The position numbers and the translations under genes are program-made. The notes beneath the pieces were generated by a model. The model had not been told where the DNA came from. It made no database searches and worked only from the letters and a program-made list of their open reading frames with translations. From Bacteroidia bacterium (GTDB lineage Bacteria; Bacteroidota; Bacteroidia; NS11-12g; UBA9320), in assembly GCA_028339355.1 (NCBI GenBank), contig JAOLBX010000005.1, forward strand, positions 1 through 64,000: a stretch of 64,000 bases of DNA, in the 5' to 3' direction. This document shows, in pieces, positions 54,729 through 63,960 of the stretch (position 1 is the stretch's first letter; every line of letters begins with the position of its first letter).

Positions 54729-56861
54729 TTACCTGCTTAGGATAAAAGGATGCGTTGATGACTTTTTATCTTTGATAATCCTTACAAAATAACTGCCTTC
54801 CGGGAGCTCCGATATATCTATACTTTTATTGTCAGACCCATACCCAATCATTATTTGTTGACCCATTTTATTTAATATTTCATAATCAAATTCAAGAAAA
54901 TTGGAGTTAATTTTTATGAAGTTATTGGCTGGGTTAGGTAGTACTTTGAAATCTTTTTTGTGTATTTCAAACACAGCTGCAGTTCGAGTAAATGTATAAC
55001 AATCAGATGTGTCTTTACAGTCATTTTCAGTTACTACTACTACAGCATACACTCCTGATATCGTGGGTTTCCATTTATACGAGTTTTGGCTGTTAATAGC
55101 ATTGTAATTAGCGTCGCAGTCTAACCAAGAGTAAGAGTTGTAGTTCTGCTCAGTAGCAAGAGTGTCATTTCCAATGTTAGATACCGTCGGGTCATTATCG
55201 ATAATTGAGACATCGAGTGTCAAAATACTATCGCACCCGAAACTATTATTAATGACACCTGTGTAAATGCCTGTCGATGAAATTTTTTCGTTCCAAGGAG
55301 CTGTGTAATTGTGACAAGCAGAAATGTTATCTGAGCCCAAAGACGCAAATTGAATGCTTAAACTGTAATTGATGATACTATCACAATCTGCAGCGTTCTT
55401 TGTTTTATCAAAGTAGTTGCCACTTGTATACCAAGTATTGTTTCCATTTTCAGATTCAAAACTATCACAAGCGGTGACAGCTATAAGAGTATCACTAGTG
55501 TTCAGAATAGTCAGATTAATAGTAATTATACTGTCGCAATTGGCTTGGTTAGAGATGGTGTCTATGTATATGCCAGATTCAGTATATAATTTGTTAGAAG
55601 GGCTCAAGTATTGATTGCAGCCAGATACTACTATTGAAGCACTTGTACTTTCTAAAATATCTAAAACTGTATAAATAATACTATCGCAAGAATGACTCGT
55701 GAGAAGAGTATCGTAATAATTTCCGTCTACTGTCCATATATGTTTATCACTTGGAGATATGTAGCTTCCACACGCGGATACATTTTGAGTATCTAATTTG
55801 GAGTGATTTATGGTTAATAATGTTTGCACATTGCTGTCGCACTCGTGGATGTTTGTGAATGTTTCCCAATATATTTCAGACTGTGTTTTTAACAAGCCCA
55901 AAGCAGTTCTAAAGCTATCACAACGAGTTTCGGTAATGTATTCGTTGGCAGATTGTTTTATGCTGATATTTATAGTAATAACGGAATCACACCCAACGGC
56001 GTTAGGTATTGTTTCGGTGATTGTTTGACTTGAGAATATATTTTGACCGCCAGGGGTAACATAGAATCCGCATTGTTCTATGCTGAAGGTAGTATCGGTA
56101 TTTGGAGCTGAAGTAATGTTTGCACCATTGGTCCAATTAGAAGAGCTACCACTAAGACCAAAATTATTAAGTGTCCCCGTATAGGTGCTTGAAGAGTTGT
56201 CAGTTAGTGTATTAATAGTACTATTGGATCCATTTGCGGTTCCTTGATTTGATCGATAGTATGCAATCAGTCCAGTCTGACTGGAACAAATTTCTTTGTT
56301 GTATAAACTCAATATTTGAGATGTAGATCTTGCATGATTCCAAATCCTAATTTCATCAATGTTTCCAATGAAATAATTTGTGTTGTCGTTTCGTCTACCT
56401 ATCGTCAAATTATTGACCGAGCTACTATTTATAGTTGTACTTAGATTTGCAGAAGTGTCAAAGGCACCGTCAATGTATAGTATAAACTTTTTAGTTGCAG
56501 TTGGGTTGTAAACAGCGGCTATGTGGTGCCAGTTTCCATCGTTAACTGCAGTTGTGCTGCTTAAACCAGAACCACCTATCTCTATCCGAGGAGCGTTCGA
56601 GGTTAGAAGGTTTAGTGTGAAACGAGTTCCTACAGTCATGCTTCCGTAGTCTAATATCACTTTTTGACCACCAGATCCAGTGCTCGAAGCTGTGGTTTTT
56701 ATCCATGCCTCCAATGTTCGTGCCCCACTTCCAGATATTCCCGGACATGTGGTTTGGACATAGTCATTGGATCCATCAAAGTGAAGTGAGTTTTGATAAA
56801 CTTGACAAAAAGAGAAGTATGAACCAAAGATGAATAGTGTAATTGGTAATATTCTTTTCAT
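54729..56861 (-). CDS. LamG-domain T9SS surface protein with Cys repeats
   Basis: A 710-aa exported protein. After the signal peptide, residues ~24-190 form a LamG/concanavalin-like domain (GNWHHIAAVYNP, IDEIRIWNHARS). Six diverged repeats of about 42-70 residues follow, each with a Cys near its start and CDSI...TI at its end. The last ~75 residues (FKVLPNPANNFIKI...GSYFVRIIKDKKSSTHPFI) are a type A sorting domain, so it is secreted by T9SS and attached to the surface. The ATG is 4 nt after the TATTTTTG box. Confidence 0.92.
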   Translation of the reverse strand: MKRILPITLFIFGSYFSFCQVYQNSLHFDGSNDYVQTTCPGISGSGARTLEAWIKTTASSTGSGGQKVILDYGSMTVGTRFTLNLLTSNAPRIEIGGSGLSSTTAVNDGNWHHIAAVYNPTATKKFILYIDGAFDTSANLSTTINSSSVNNLTIGRRNDNTNYFIGNIDEIRIWNHARSTSQILSLYNKEICSSQTGLIAYYRSNQGTANGSNSTINTLTDNSSSTYTGTLNNFGLSGSSSNWTNGANITSAPNTDTTFSIEQCGFYVTPGGQNIFSSQTITETIPNAVGCDSVITINISIKQSANEYITETRCDSFRTALGLLKTQSEIYWETFTNIHECDSNVQTLLTINHSKLDTQNVSACGSYISPSDKHIWTVDGNYYDTLLTSHSCDSIIYTVLDILESTSASIVVSGCNQYLSPSNKLYTESGIYIDTISNQANCDSIITINLTILNTSDTLIAVTACDSFESENGNNTWYTSGNYFDKTKNAADCDSIINYSLSIQFASLGSDNISACHNYTAPWNEKISSTGIYTGVINNSFGCDSILTLDVSIIDNDPTVSNIGNDTLATEQNYNSYSWLDCDANYNAINSQNSYKWKPTISGVYAVVVVTENDCKDTSDCYTFTRTAAVFEIHKKDFKVLPNPANNFIKINSNFLEFDYEILNKMGQQIMIGYGSDNKSIDISELPEGSYFVRIIKDKKSSTHPFILSR

Positions 56862-56865
56862 TTAT

Positions 56866-56873
56866 CAAAAATA
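56866..56873 (-). promoter_or_regulatory. Promoter box of the LamG protein
   Basis: TATTTTTG on the minus strand, perfect match, 4 nt before the ATG at 56861; predicted leaderless. Confidence 0.6.
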
Positions 56874-56946
56874 GCAACCTTTTTGTTTTTAAAGAATTAA
56901 TAAAAGTTGTGCTATCTCTTTGCGTTTTTTGAAATCAAAATAGACT

Positions 56947-56954
56947 TAATTTTG
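56947..56954 (+). promoter_or_regulatory. Promoter box of the outer-membrane barrel gene
   Basis: TAATTTTG, perfect match, 14 nt before the ATG at 56969. Confidence 0.55.
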
Positions 56955-56968
56955 TCCTACTAATATAC

Positions 56969-59782
56969 ATGAAATATTTTTACTCTCTTCTTTTGGTTTT
57001 TATAGGTCTTGGAGTCTTAGCACAAACAACGTATCCCATAGGAGGAAAACTAAAAAATGGAGACACAAACGAGCCGATAGTTGGAGCTACTGTCTTTGCC
57101 ATACGTTCTGATAGTACGGTTGCAGGAGGTGCTATCTCAGATGATAAAGGAAGGTTTAATCTTGAACTGCCACGTGGAGAGTATGTCATTAAGATTAATT
57201 ATTTGGGTCTAGCTCCTTATAATGAGTCTCTTCGAGTACGAAGAGATGACTATCTCGGGACCGTCATAATGAGTGCAAATACCGAAAAGTTAGAAGTGGT
57301 AGAAGTAAAAAGGAAAGCTGTACAAGCTACAGTACAAGGAGATACTACTTCTTTTAATGCCAAGGCATATAAGACAAATCAAAATGCAAGTGCCAAAGAT
57401 TTGTTAGAAAAAATGCCTGGTGTACAAGATGATAACGGAGATATAAAAGCACAAGGTGAAAAGGTTCAACAGGTATTGGTGGATGGTAAACAGTTTTTTG
57501 GGCAAGACCCTAAAACAGCATTAGCCACTTTGCCAGCAGAAGTGGTTGACAAAATACAGGTGTTTGATGACAAAAGTGAGCAATCCAAAGCTAGTGGAAT
57601 TGACGATGGGACTCGCATTAAAACAATAAACATTGTTACAAAAATTAATATGCGAAATGGTGAGTTTGGAAGGATGTATGGAGGTGTAGGTACGGATGAT
57701 AGGTATAGCTCAGGAGCGAGTATCAATATGTTTAGAGGAGAAAGAAGACTCTCCTTACTTGGTCAAATTAACAATATTAATCAACAAAATTTTAGTACAG
57801 AAGACTTACTTGGTGTAGTAGGAGACAATAGTGGGGGTGGTAGAGGTAAGCGTAGAGGTGGACGTGGACCAGGTGGAGGAAGGCCTTCATTCTTGAATGG
57901 GTTTTCTGCAGGAGGAAGTGCCAGAGATTTTTCTGTGAGCTCTGTAGGTGGAATCACCAAAACCATTGCAGGTGGAGCAAATTATCAAGATAAATGGGGA
58001 AAGAAGGTGGATGTAAGTGGTAGCTATTTTATAAACCAAGGTGAAAATAAGGCAATTAATAATACCTACCAATTGTATTATTTAGGTCGAACAGATGGTC
58101 AAGAATATGACGAAGTAGATTCCAGTAATAGTACAAACCTAAATCATAAATTTAATGCGAAACTGGTCTATAAAGTGAATCAAAAAATGTCATTTTACTA
58201 TGTGCCTTCGTTGACAATACAGCAAAACGAGGGAAGCACATTGTTAAATGGAAGTACAATACAAGAGAGCTCCGCACTCAATGCCTTGAACCAGACATTC
58301 TCAAGCGATTTGTCAGCATTCAAAATGAGCAACAATTTAATGTTTAGGTTGAATGGCGAGAAAAGAGGAAGAAGTTTATTCGTTCAGTTAAAGAATGATG
58401 TGGACCGCACTGATGGCGACAATCAACTAAATGCCACTAATAGTAATATAAATAATGTTATTTATAATGTAGATCAAATAGGAGATCTAGATGAGGATAT
58501 CGATGGTTGGAAAACGAGTGTGATGTATAGTGAGCCATGGGGAAATTCAGGTTTAGGAGCATTTATTAGCTATGATTTTGATAACAGTAGAGCCGCACTC
58601 AATCAACAAACAATAAGTGGAGTGATTGCACCAAATGTGGGCACCTATGATTCATCATTATCCTCTCTGTACAATAATGATTGGAATACACATTCTGCAG
58701 GATTAGGAATTAGGAAATTTGGAAGAAAAGGAGGGTTTGTGGTTCGAGCGAAATTTGAAAAAGCAATATTGAATAATGATCAAAGCGTCCCTATGGAAGA
58801 GTCTGTGGAGCGTACATTTAATAACTTTACACCGTTCGCACTTTATCGAGCACGATTAAAGAACAAAGCTTCTTGGTTTACGATGTATAGAACATATACT
58901 TCTAAGCCAGCAGCAAGCCAGCTTTCTGAAACAGTCGATAACAGTAATACACTTCAACTAAGTACTGGAAATAGTAATTTAACTCAGCAGTATGGTCACT
59001 GGTTTATGAGTAAGTACAATAGTGCTAATGTCGAAAAAAGCACCATATTCTATGCCATGGTAAATGGAGGACTGAGCAAGAATTACATTGGGCAAAACAC
59101 ATTCACAGCATCTAGAGATACTATATACAATGGTATAACTCTTTACCGTGGTAGCCAGTTAGTTAATCCGATAAATATAGACGGTCAGTATACCGCAAAT
59201 GCATTTGTTACGTATGGTTTTCCTGTTAGTAAGATAAAAAGTAATCTGAACTTGAACTTGTCTACAGGAATAGCTAATATTCCATCTATTATCAATGATG
59301 TCAAAGCAAATACCTTCAACCAGAATTATGGATTAGGACTTGTGATAAGTTCCAATATTAGTGAGAAAATAGATTTTACGATATCTACAGAGTCTAATTT
59401 TGTCGTATCTAGTAATTCGCTAAATTCCAGTTTGAATAACGAGTACCTTGTGCAAACGAGTAAGATTAAATATGATTGGATTATGCCACTAGGCCTTACT
59501 TTTAGAACTCAACTGCAGCATCAAGAATATTTTGGTCTAAACGATTTACTAAATAATAGGGTTTTATTATGGACTGCCGGTATTGGAAAGCAGCTCTTTA
59601 AAAACAAGAGAGGCGAGGTACAACTCAGTATGTACGATATGCTTGGGCAGAATAATAATGTAGCTCAAAATTTTTATGATAGCTACTACGAAGAGACGAA
59701 TAGCAATGTGCTCACACGCTATGTTATGCTCTCATTCTCTTATAATTTGAGAAAATTCAGAGAAAGTAAGGTAGAAGAGTAG
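56969..59782 (+). CDS. Outer-membrane beta-barrel (TonB-receptor-like) protein
   Basis: A 937-aa protein: signal peptide to ~18, CarboxypepD-reg-like beta domain (PIGGKLKNGDTNEPIVGATV), a plug-like segment (KDLLEKMPGVQDDNGDIKAQGEKVQQVLVDGK) and a large barrel. The plug form VLVDGKQFFG is of the OMP_b-brl_3 family, which lacks a clear TonB box. A Gly/Arg-rich loop occurs at about residues 288-312 (GGGRGKRRGGRGPGGG). Cargo is unknown; it may be a protein/peptide exporter or importer. Followed 54 nt later by the TlpA-like gene. Confidence 0.88.
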   Translation: MKYFYSLLLVFIGLGVLAQTTYPIGGKLKNGDTNEPIVGATVFAIRSDSTVAGGAISDDKGRFNLELPRGEYVIKINYLGLAPYNESLRVRRDDYLGTVIMSANTEKLEVVEVKRKAVQATVQGDTTSFNAKAYKTNQNASAKDLLEKMPGVQDDNGDIKAQGEKVQQVLVDGKQFFGQDPKTALATLPAEVVDKIQVFDDKSEQSKASGIDDGTRIKTINIVTKINMRNGEFGRMYGGVGTDDRYSSGASINMFRGERRLSLLGQINNINQQNFSTEDLLGVVGDNSGGGRGKRRGGRGPGGGRPSFLNGFSAGGSARDFSVSSVGGITKTIAGGANYQDKWGKKVDVSGSYFINQGENKAINNTYQLYYLGRTDGQEYDEVDSSNSTNLNHKFNAKLVYKVNQKMSFYYVPSLTIQQNEGSTLLNGSTIQESSALNALNQTFSSDLSAFKMSNNLMFRLNGEKRGRSLFVQLKNDVDRTDGDNQLNATNSNINNVIYNVDQIGDLDEDIDGWKTSVMYSEPWGNSGLGAFISYDFDNSRAALNQQTISGVIAPNVGTYDSSLSSLYNNDWNTHSAGLGIRKFGRKGGFVVRAKFEKAILNNDQSVPMEESVERTFNNFTPFALYRARLKNKASWFTMYRTYTSKPAASQLSETVDNSNTLQLSTGNSNLTQQYGHWFMSKYNSANVEKSTIFYAMVNGGLSKNYIGQNTFTASRDTIYNGITLYRGSQLVNPINIDGQYTANAFVTYGFPVSKIKSNLNLNLSTGIANIPSIINDVKANTFNQNYGLGLVISSNISEKIDFTISTESNFVVSSNSLNSSLNNEYLVQTSKIKYDWIMPLGLTFRTQLQHQEYFGLNDLLNNRVLLWTAGIGKQLFKNKRGEVQLSMYDMLGQNNNVAQNFYDSYYEETNSNVLTRYVMLSFSYNLRKFRESKVEE

Positions 59783-59823
59783 GGTAATGAAACTAAAGTT
59801 ACGTTCTAGTTTATTTTTATACT

Positions 59824-59831
59824 CACTTTTG
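59824..59831 (+). promoter_or_regulatory. TlpA-like gene promoter box
   Basis: CACTTTTG (one mismatch to TAnnTTTG), 5 nt before the GTG at 59837. Confidence 0.4.
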
Positions 59832-59836
59832 TAGAA

Positions 59837-60382
59837 GTGAATTGGGTAAAAAAGAACTGGAGTAATGTTTTGTTTGTAGTGGTCATAGTGCTACTAGTCT
59901 TGCCACAAACGAGTCTTCCTATCAAGACGTTTGTCAGTCGAATTACTGCTACTAGCCCCAACACAGAAAGTGAAATAGAGAGGGAGGTACTAACAGATTA
60001 TCAATGGAATCTCAAAGACTTAAATTGTGGTGAAGCTGATTTTTCGAAGTTTAAGGGTAAAAAAATATTGATAAACTTTTGGGCTACATGGTGCCCTCCT
60101 TGTGTTGCTGATATGCCTAGTATGCAAGAATTATATAATGATTATAAAGATAACGTGGTGTTTGTTTTTGTCACTAATGAAAAGGAGCCTGCTGTTAATA
60201 AATTCATAACAAAATATGGATACACATTTCCTATATATAAAGCAATTAGTCCAACTCCGGAATTGCTGCGTACTAATAATCTGCCTACTACGTACCTGTT
60301 AAATGAAGCGGGTGAAATACTTATAAATAAAACAGGAGCTGCGGACTGGAACAGTGATAATGTGAGAGCTTTGATGGAGTAG
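59837..60382 (+). CDS. TlpA-like membrane-anchored thioredoxin
   Basis: A 181-aa exported thioredoxin: N-terminal membrane helix (about residues 8-25), then a TlpA/ResA fold with NFWATWCPPCVADMPSM (CPPC active site) and the cis-Pro in NNLPTTYLL. Such proteins reduce disulfides for cytochrome maturation or repair. The start is GTG, 5 nt from the promoter box. Its gene follows the barrel gene with a separate promoter, so linkage is loose. Confidence 0.92.
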   Translation: MNWVKKNWSNVLFVVVIVLLVLPQTSLPIKTFVSRITATSPNTESEIEREVLTDYQWNLKDLNCGEADFSKFKGKKILINFWATWCPPCVADMPSMQELYNDYKDNVVFVFVTNEKEPAVNKFITKYGYTFPIYKAISPTPELLRTNNLPTTYLLNEAGEILINKTGAADWNSDNVRALME

Positions 60383-60575
60383 TCTTTAGGAGTTGTTCTA
60401 TGGAAGCAAATTTTATAGTTTCAGCTTGAGTTACTTCCTCTTTATGAAATTGAAGAAGAGCTGTAAGCTCATCGTAATCTTAGCAATTGTATTTTGTAGC
60501 TTAAGCCTAGTCTACTAACTAAATAGTAACTTGCTTTGAGTATTCCCAAAATTGTTAAAGTTATGCAAATAGAAC

Positions 60576-61211
60576 CTATAACTGCTTGTGAGAACCATCA
60601 CAAGTAGGCATTCGTTTAGATCGGCCACATGTGCAGTCATGGAATCCTTTACCAGCCAGTATTTTTGCTATGTAGCTTTGTATTCTACTTGTCCGTGTTT
60701 TAGACTGTTTGGGTGCTGAAAAATAAATATTGTAACCTCGTTGTCTGCCCGGAGTCAGAGCAAAGAAAGCTTTTTTCAGAGCAGCGTTTTTTATAAAGAC
60801 TGCTTCTAACTCTTCAAGTAGATCTAGTTCTTTATTATCATTAGGTTTAACTTTTACTCCAGCCTTTTCTAATTCTATAGCTTCCAATACATAACTTTTT
60901 AAAATATCACGCTTTTCCGAAATTTCTGATACGTCGACAAATTTTACTAATCGAACAGATTGAGAATTGGCCCCAGGACTTGTGAGTATCTTGTGCGTAT
61001 CACTGAGCAATACTCCTTTAATAAAACTCATTGCATAATAGCTTTTAAATTCTGCAAGAATAATAATATTGGCATTCTGAAATACATAGCAAGGCTGTTT
61101 CCACTTCAACTCTTCTGTGAGCCCACACTCCAAAACTATAGCCCTTAGAGCCGTTAGCTCTTTGCGGTACTTTATAGTATTAGTCAGATATGCATCTATT
61201 TTATGATTCAT
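60576..61211 (-). CDS. YdeI/DUF1801 protein with C-terminal CDGSH motif
   Basis: A 211-aa protein. Residues ~15-110 are DUF1801 (LKWKQPCYVFQNANIIIL), residues ~120-185 the OmdA/YdeI-type segment (ALTPGRQRGYNIYFSAPKQSKTR). The C-terminus CTCGRSKRMPTCDGSH fits the CDGSH [2Fe-2S] consensus C-x-C-x2-S-x3-P-x-C-D-G-S-H exactly (Cys193, Cys195, Cys204, His208). An iron-sulfur or redox function is therefore plausible. YdeI proteins have been linked to stress tolerance, mechanism unknown. Confidence 0.88.
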   Translation of the reverse strand: MNHKIDAYLTNTIKYRKELTALRAIVLECGLTEELKWKQPCYVFQNANIIILAEFKSYYAMSFIKGVLLSDTHKILTSPGANSQSVRLVKFVDVSEISEKRDILKSYVLEAIELEKAGVKVKPNDNKELDLLEELEAVFIKNAALKKAFFALTPGRQRGYNIYFSAPKQSKTRTSRIQSYIAKILAGKGFHDCTCGRSKRMPTCDGSHKQL

Positions 61212-61311
61212 TTTAGTGCTACAAACTTAATTATTTGCTAATTAGCTATAATATTTAGCCGTAAAGGTTTTTTATTAGTAAAGAGTATTTTGCTATTCAG
61301 ATGTTACACAC

Positions 61312-61319
61312 TTCCTTTG
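61312..61319 (+). promoter_or_regulatory. Promoter box of the unknown 210-aa protein
   Basis: TTCCTTTG (one mismatch to TAnnTTTG), 5 nt before the GTG at 61325. Confidence 0.35.
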
Positions 61320-61324
61320 TGATA

Positions 61325-61954
61325 GTGAATCTGCAATATACCGAAGAGCAACTCAAAAAACGCTGGGCTACTGAGTACAAGTGGGGTAGGAAGCAGGCAG
61401 ATATTTGGGATTCGCAAACCAATTTTATTTACAATATCCATTCTTTTGACGAGGTAAATCAGAAAATATTTAGTGAGTTTAGCACCCATTCAAAATTCGC
61501 AGATCTGCGAGACTATGCTCTAAATCGCTGGTACAATTTTCAGAGTGCTATGGCTATTGAGTATATTTTTAGTTCTCACCCGCTTGTACGTAAAGTGAAA
61601 AATAGCCGTGATAAGGAAAAGGATTTTTACATAAATGGGCTACCTTTTGATCACAAAACTAGCGTTTTTCCAAAAGGTTTTGACAATGAGATAGACTATG
61701 CGATTGCACATCCTAAGGATCTAGCAAGATGGTTTTATATAAATCAGAGTGGTCAGCAGCGGTTTCATCTGAAAAACAGACTCTTTGTGGTGCTCTGCAA
61801 AAGCGACGGTCAACATTGGCGTCTAAAGGCTGAACTATCATGGATAAAGTTATTGGTGGATACGTACCTTGACTCTTTTGACGAAAGTAACTTGTTGGAA
61901 CTATCTTATAGCCAATGTGTTATAAAAACAGATGTTATTTTTGGAGTCCGATAG
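61325..61954 (+). CDS. Protein of unknown function, weakly nuclease-like
   Basis: A 209-aa cytoplasmic protein with many aromatic and basic residues. The segment KEKDFYINGLPFDHKTSVFP contains D...DHK, which could be a PD-(D/E)XK-type metal site (Asp, then Asp-x-Lys ten residues later); RFHLKNRLFVVLCKSD is the following strand. The fold is not confirmed. GTG 61325 is chosen by the 5-nt spacing from its box; ATG 61301 would add eight residues. It lies alone between the YdeI gene and the rpsP operon, so a restriction-modification or anti-phage link cannot be argued from context. Confidence 0.6.
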   Translation: MNLQYTEEQLKKRWATEYKWGRKQADIWDSQTNFIYNIHSFDEVNQKIFSEFSTHSKFADLRDYALNRWYNFQSAMAIEYIFSSHPLVRKVKNSRDKEKDFYINGLPFDHKTSVFPKGFDNEIDYAIAHPKDLARWFYINQSGQQRFHLKNRLFVVLCKSDGQHWRLKAELSWIKLLVDTYLDSFDESNLLELSYSQCVIKTDVIFGVR

Positions 61955-62006
61955 ATGTAATCTAATGGACACTATTTATGTAATAGTTGATATAGCTAAA
62001 AAACCT

Positions 62007-62068
62007 TTTGTGGAATTAAAATAAAAGGCGACTTTTGCAGCCCTGCTGGAACAAGGAGAACCAGCGGG
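62007..62068 (+). promoter_or_regulatory. rpsP promoter and 5'-end leader hairpin
   Basis: TTTG (62007-62010), 19-nt spacer, GACTTTTG (62030-62037, one mismatch) form a good promoter. A hairpin with arms 62042-62049 and 62061-62068 (CCTGCTGG/CCAGCGGG, one G-T) begins within a few bases of the expected start site; its 11-nt loop has AAGGAG. It lies 17 nt before the rpsP ATG. Confidence 0.6.
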
Positions 62069-62084
62069 ATTAAAAAAAATAAAA

Positions 62085-62777
62085 ATGGTAAAATTAAGAC
62101 TTCGTAGACAAGGAAGAAAAGGAAAACCTTTCTACTACATTGTGGCGGCGGATGCAAGAGCTCCTAGGGATGGTCGATTTATTGAGAGAATTGGTTCGTA
62201 TAATCCGAACACCAATCCTGCTACAATAGACCTGAACTTAGAAGATGCGGTTCGTTGGTTAGGTAATGGTGCAGTTCCGACTGACACTTGTAGAGCAATC
62301 CTTTCTTACAAAGGAGCATTGCACAGACATCACCTGAATAAGGGTGTGGCAAAAGGTGCGATGACTCAGGAGCAAGCAGATGAAAAATTTGCAGCTTGGA
62401 TGAGTGAGAAAGATGGGAAAGTTGGTGCTAAGGCTGATGACTTGGCTAAAGTAGCTGCAGATGCAGCGGCAGCAGCTCACAAAAGAGAAGAAGAAATCAA
62501 AGAAGCTAGACTTAAAGCTATTGCAGAAAAGAATGCACCAGAAGGTGTTGCCGAGGATGCAGCTGAAGCAGCTACAGAAGCAGTAGAAGGTGAAGTAGCT
62601 GAGGTTACTGAAACTGCTGAAGAAGTAGTGGCAGAGGTAGCTGAAACGGTAGAAGCTCCGGCAGAAGAAGTAATTGCTGAGGCAATCGCTCCTGCTGAGG
62701 CAATCGCTCCTGCTGAGGATGCAGCTCCTACTGAGAATGCAGCTCCTGCTGATGAGGCTTCTGAAGAAAAAGCATAA
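62085..62777 (+). CDS. rpsP: 30S ribosomal protein bS16, long C-terminal extension
   Basis: Small-subunit ribosomal protein. Residues 1-~80 are the conserved fold ([37 protein letters not shown] with VDW-like middle). The usual Bacteroidota extension (helical, Lys-rich, to ~150) is followed by a further ~80-residue Ala/Glu/Pro tail, total 230 aa against ~80-190 elsewhere. The tail ends in 6-residue repeats AEAIAP. It is probably flexible. Operon with rimM and trmD. Confidence 0.95.
   Translation: MVKLRLRRQGRKGKPFYYIVAADARAPRDGRFIERIGSYNPNTNPATIDLNLEDAVRWLGNGAVPTDTCRAILSYKGALHRHHLNKGVAKGAMTQEQADEKFAAWMSEKDGKVGAKADDLAKVAADAAAAAHKREEEIKEARLKAIAEKNAPEGVAEDAAEAATEAVEGEVAEVTETAEEVVAEVAETVEAPAEEVIAEAIAPAEAIAPAEDAAPTENAAPADEASEEKA
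62676..62747 (+). repeat. 18-nt tandem repeats inside rpsP
   Basis: Four 18-nt units (62676, 62694, 62712, 62730), the first two identical (GCTGAGGCAATCGCTCCT), later ones diverged. They encode [24 protein letters not shown]; unit number could vary between strains without a frameshift. Confidence 0.8.
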
Positions 62778-62782
62778 ATTTT

Positions 62783-63283
62783 ATGATTATCAAGGATAGC
62801 CTGATTTGTATAGGATACATCAGTCGTTCTCATAGTTATAAAGGAGAAATTCAACTCACGTTGGAACGAAAAATCGTCTCGCTAAAGCGGGACGATTTTC
62901 TTTTTATAAAACTTCAAGGACAATACATTCCTTACAAAATTGAAAATTTAAAAGGTAAGTCTGAAGAGCCTGTTCTTAAACTTCAATTCGTAGATACTTA
63001 TGAACAAGCTCAAGAAATAGCAGCTAGCGAGGTTTATACTGACTCTGAAGTTTTGCCAGAAGAATCTGAACTCTCGTTTATAGGTTTTGAGCTTATAGAT
63101 AAACACATAGGCACCATCGGAAAAGTGGAGGACGTACAGGAGCTTCCCCAGCAGATAATGTTACTTGTCGACTACAATGGAGATATAAAATATATTCCAC
63201 TTGCAGAGGATTTTATCGACCATATTTCGCAAGAAAATAAAGAAATTTGGGTGTCATTGCCCAGCGGTATTTTAGAAATTTAA
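62783..63283 (+). CDS. rimM: Ribosome maturation factor RimM
   Basis: A 166-aa 30S assembly factor that binds uS19. [18 protein letters not shown] is the RimM N-terminal domain; [19 protein letters not shown] begins the C-terminal PRC-barrel domain. It follows rpsP by 5 nt and overlaps the trmD start by one base, giving the widespread rpsP-rimM-trmD order. Confidence 0.96.
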   Translation: MIIKDSLICIGYISRSHSYKGEIQLTLERKIVSLKRDDFLFIKLQGQYIPYKIENLKGKSEEPVLKLQFVDTYEQAQEIAASEVYTDSEVLPEESELSFIGFELIDKHIGTIGKVEDVQELPQQIMLLVDYNGDIKYIPLAEDFIDHISQENKEIWVSLPSGILEI

Positions 63284-63960
63284 TGTATCGCATAGATATC
63301 ATATCAGTACAGCCTAAGTTGATGGAAAGTCCACTCAACCATAGTATCGTTCAACGTGCCAAGGATAAAGGAATAGTAGAGATAGTACTTCACGATCTTA
63401 AGAGCTATGGCCTAGAAAAATACAGGCAAGTAGACGATACAGTTTACGGCGGAGGAGCTGGCATGGTTATTAGATGTGAGCCGGTTTTTGATTGCATAAA
63501 TCAATTAAAAAGTGAACGGGACTACGATGAAATAATCTATATGTGTCCTGATGGACAAGTCTATAATCAAAGTGCCGCAAATCAGCTTTCCCTCAAACAA
63601 AACCTCATAATACTGTGTGGTCATTACAAGGGGATAGACCAGCGTATACGTGATGAAATAATCACAAAAGAAATAAGCATAGGAGACTACGTACTTAGTG
63701 GCGGTGAATTAGCTGCTGTAGTAGTAGCGGATTCTATTTGTAGACTCATTCCGGGAGTAATCTCTGACGAAGAAAGTGCACTTACAGACTCGTTTCAAGA
63801 TGGTCTACTTGCACCGCCCGTATACACACGACCGGCAGACTACAAAGGCTTGAAAGTCCCTGAAGTACTTCAGAGCGGTCACTTTGCTAAAATTGCAGAA
63901 TGGAGAGAAGATCAAGCTCTCAAAATTACACAAGAAAGACGTCCTGATTTATTGGATTAA
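63283..63960 (+). CDS. trmD: tRNA (guanine-N1-)-methyltransferase
   Basis: SPOUT-family enzyme making m1G37 in t[20 protein letters not shown] and the knot [14 protein letters not shown] with [15 protein letters not shown] are the diagnostic parts; the tail [24 protein letters not shown] is typical. 225 aa. ATG 63283 overlaps the rimM stop (TAATG); an earlier in-frame start lies within rimM and is rejected. Confidence 0.97.
   Translation: MYRIDIISVQPKLMESPLNHSIVQRAKDKGIVEIVLHDLKSYGLEKYRQVDDTVYGGGAGMVIRCEPVFDCINQLKSERDYDEIIYMCPDGQVYNQSAANQLSLKQNLIILCGHYKGIDQRIRDEIITKEISIGDYVLSGGELAAVVVADSICRLIPGVISDEESALTDSFQDGLLAPPVYTRPADYKGLKVPEVLQSGHFAKIAEWREDQALKITQERRPDLLD

Noticed and set aside
55200-56100. 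Repeated Cys-containing units considered as CRISPR or DNA repeats
   Set aside because: Units diverge at DNA level and are protein repeats of the LamG/T9SS protein; no spacers or direct repeats.
60361-60490. Minus-strand open stretch reading DELTALLQFHKEEV...
   Set aside because: No start codon, overlaps the end of the TlpA-like gene and no family recognised.
62477-62854. Minus-strand Ala/Ser-rich frame
   Set aside because: Shadow of the repetitive rpsP tail.
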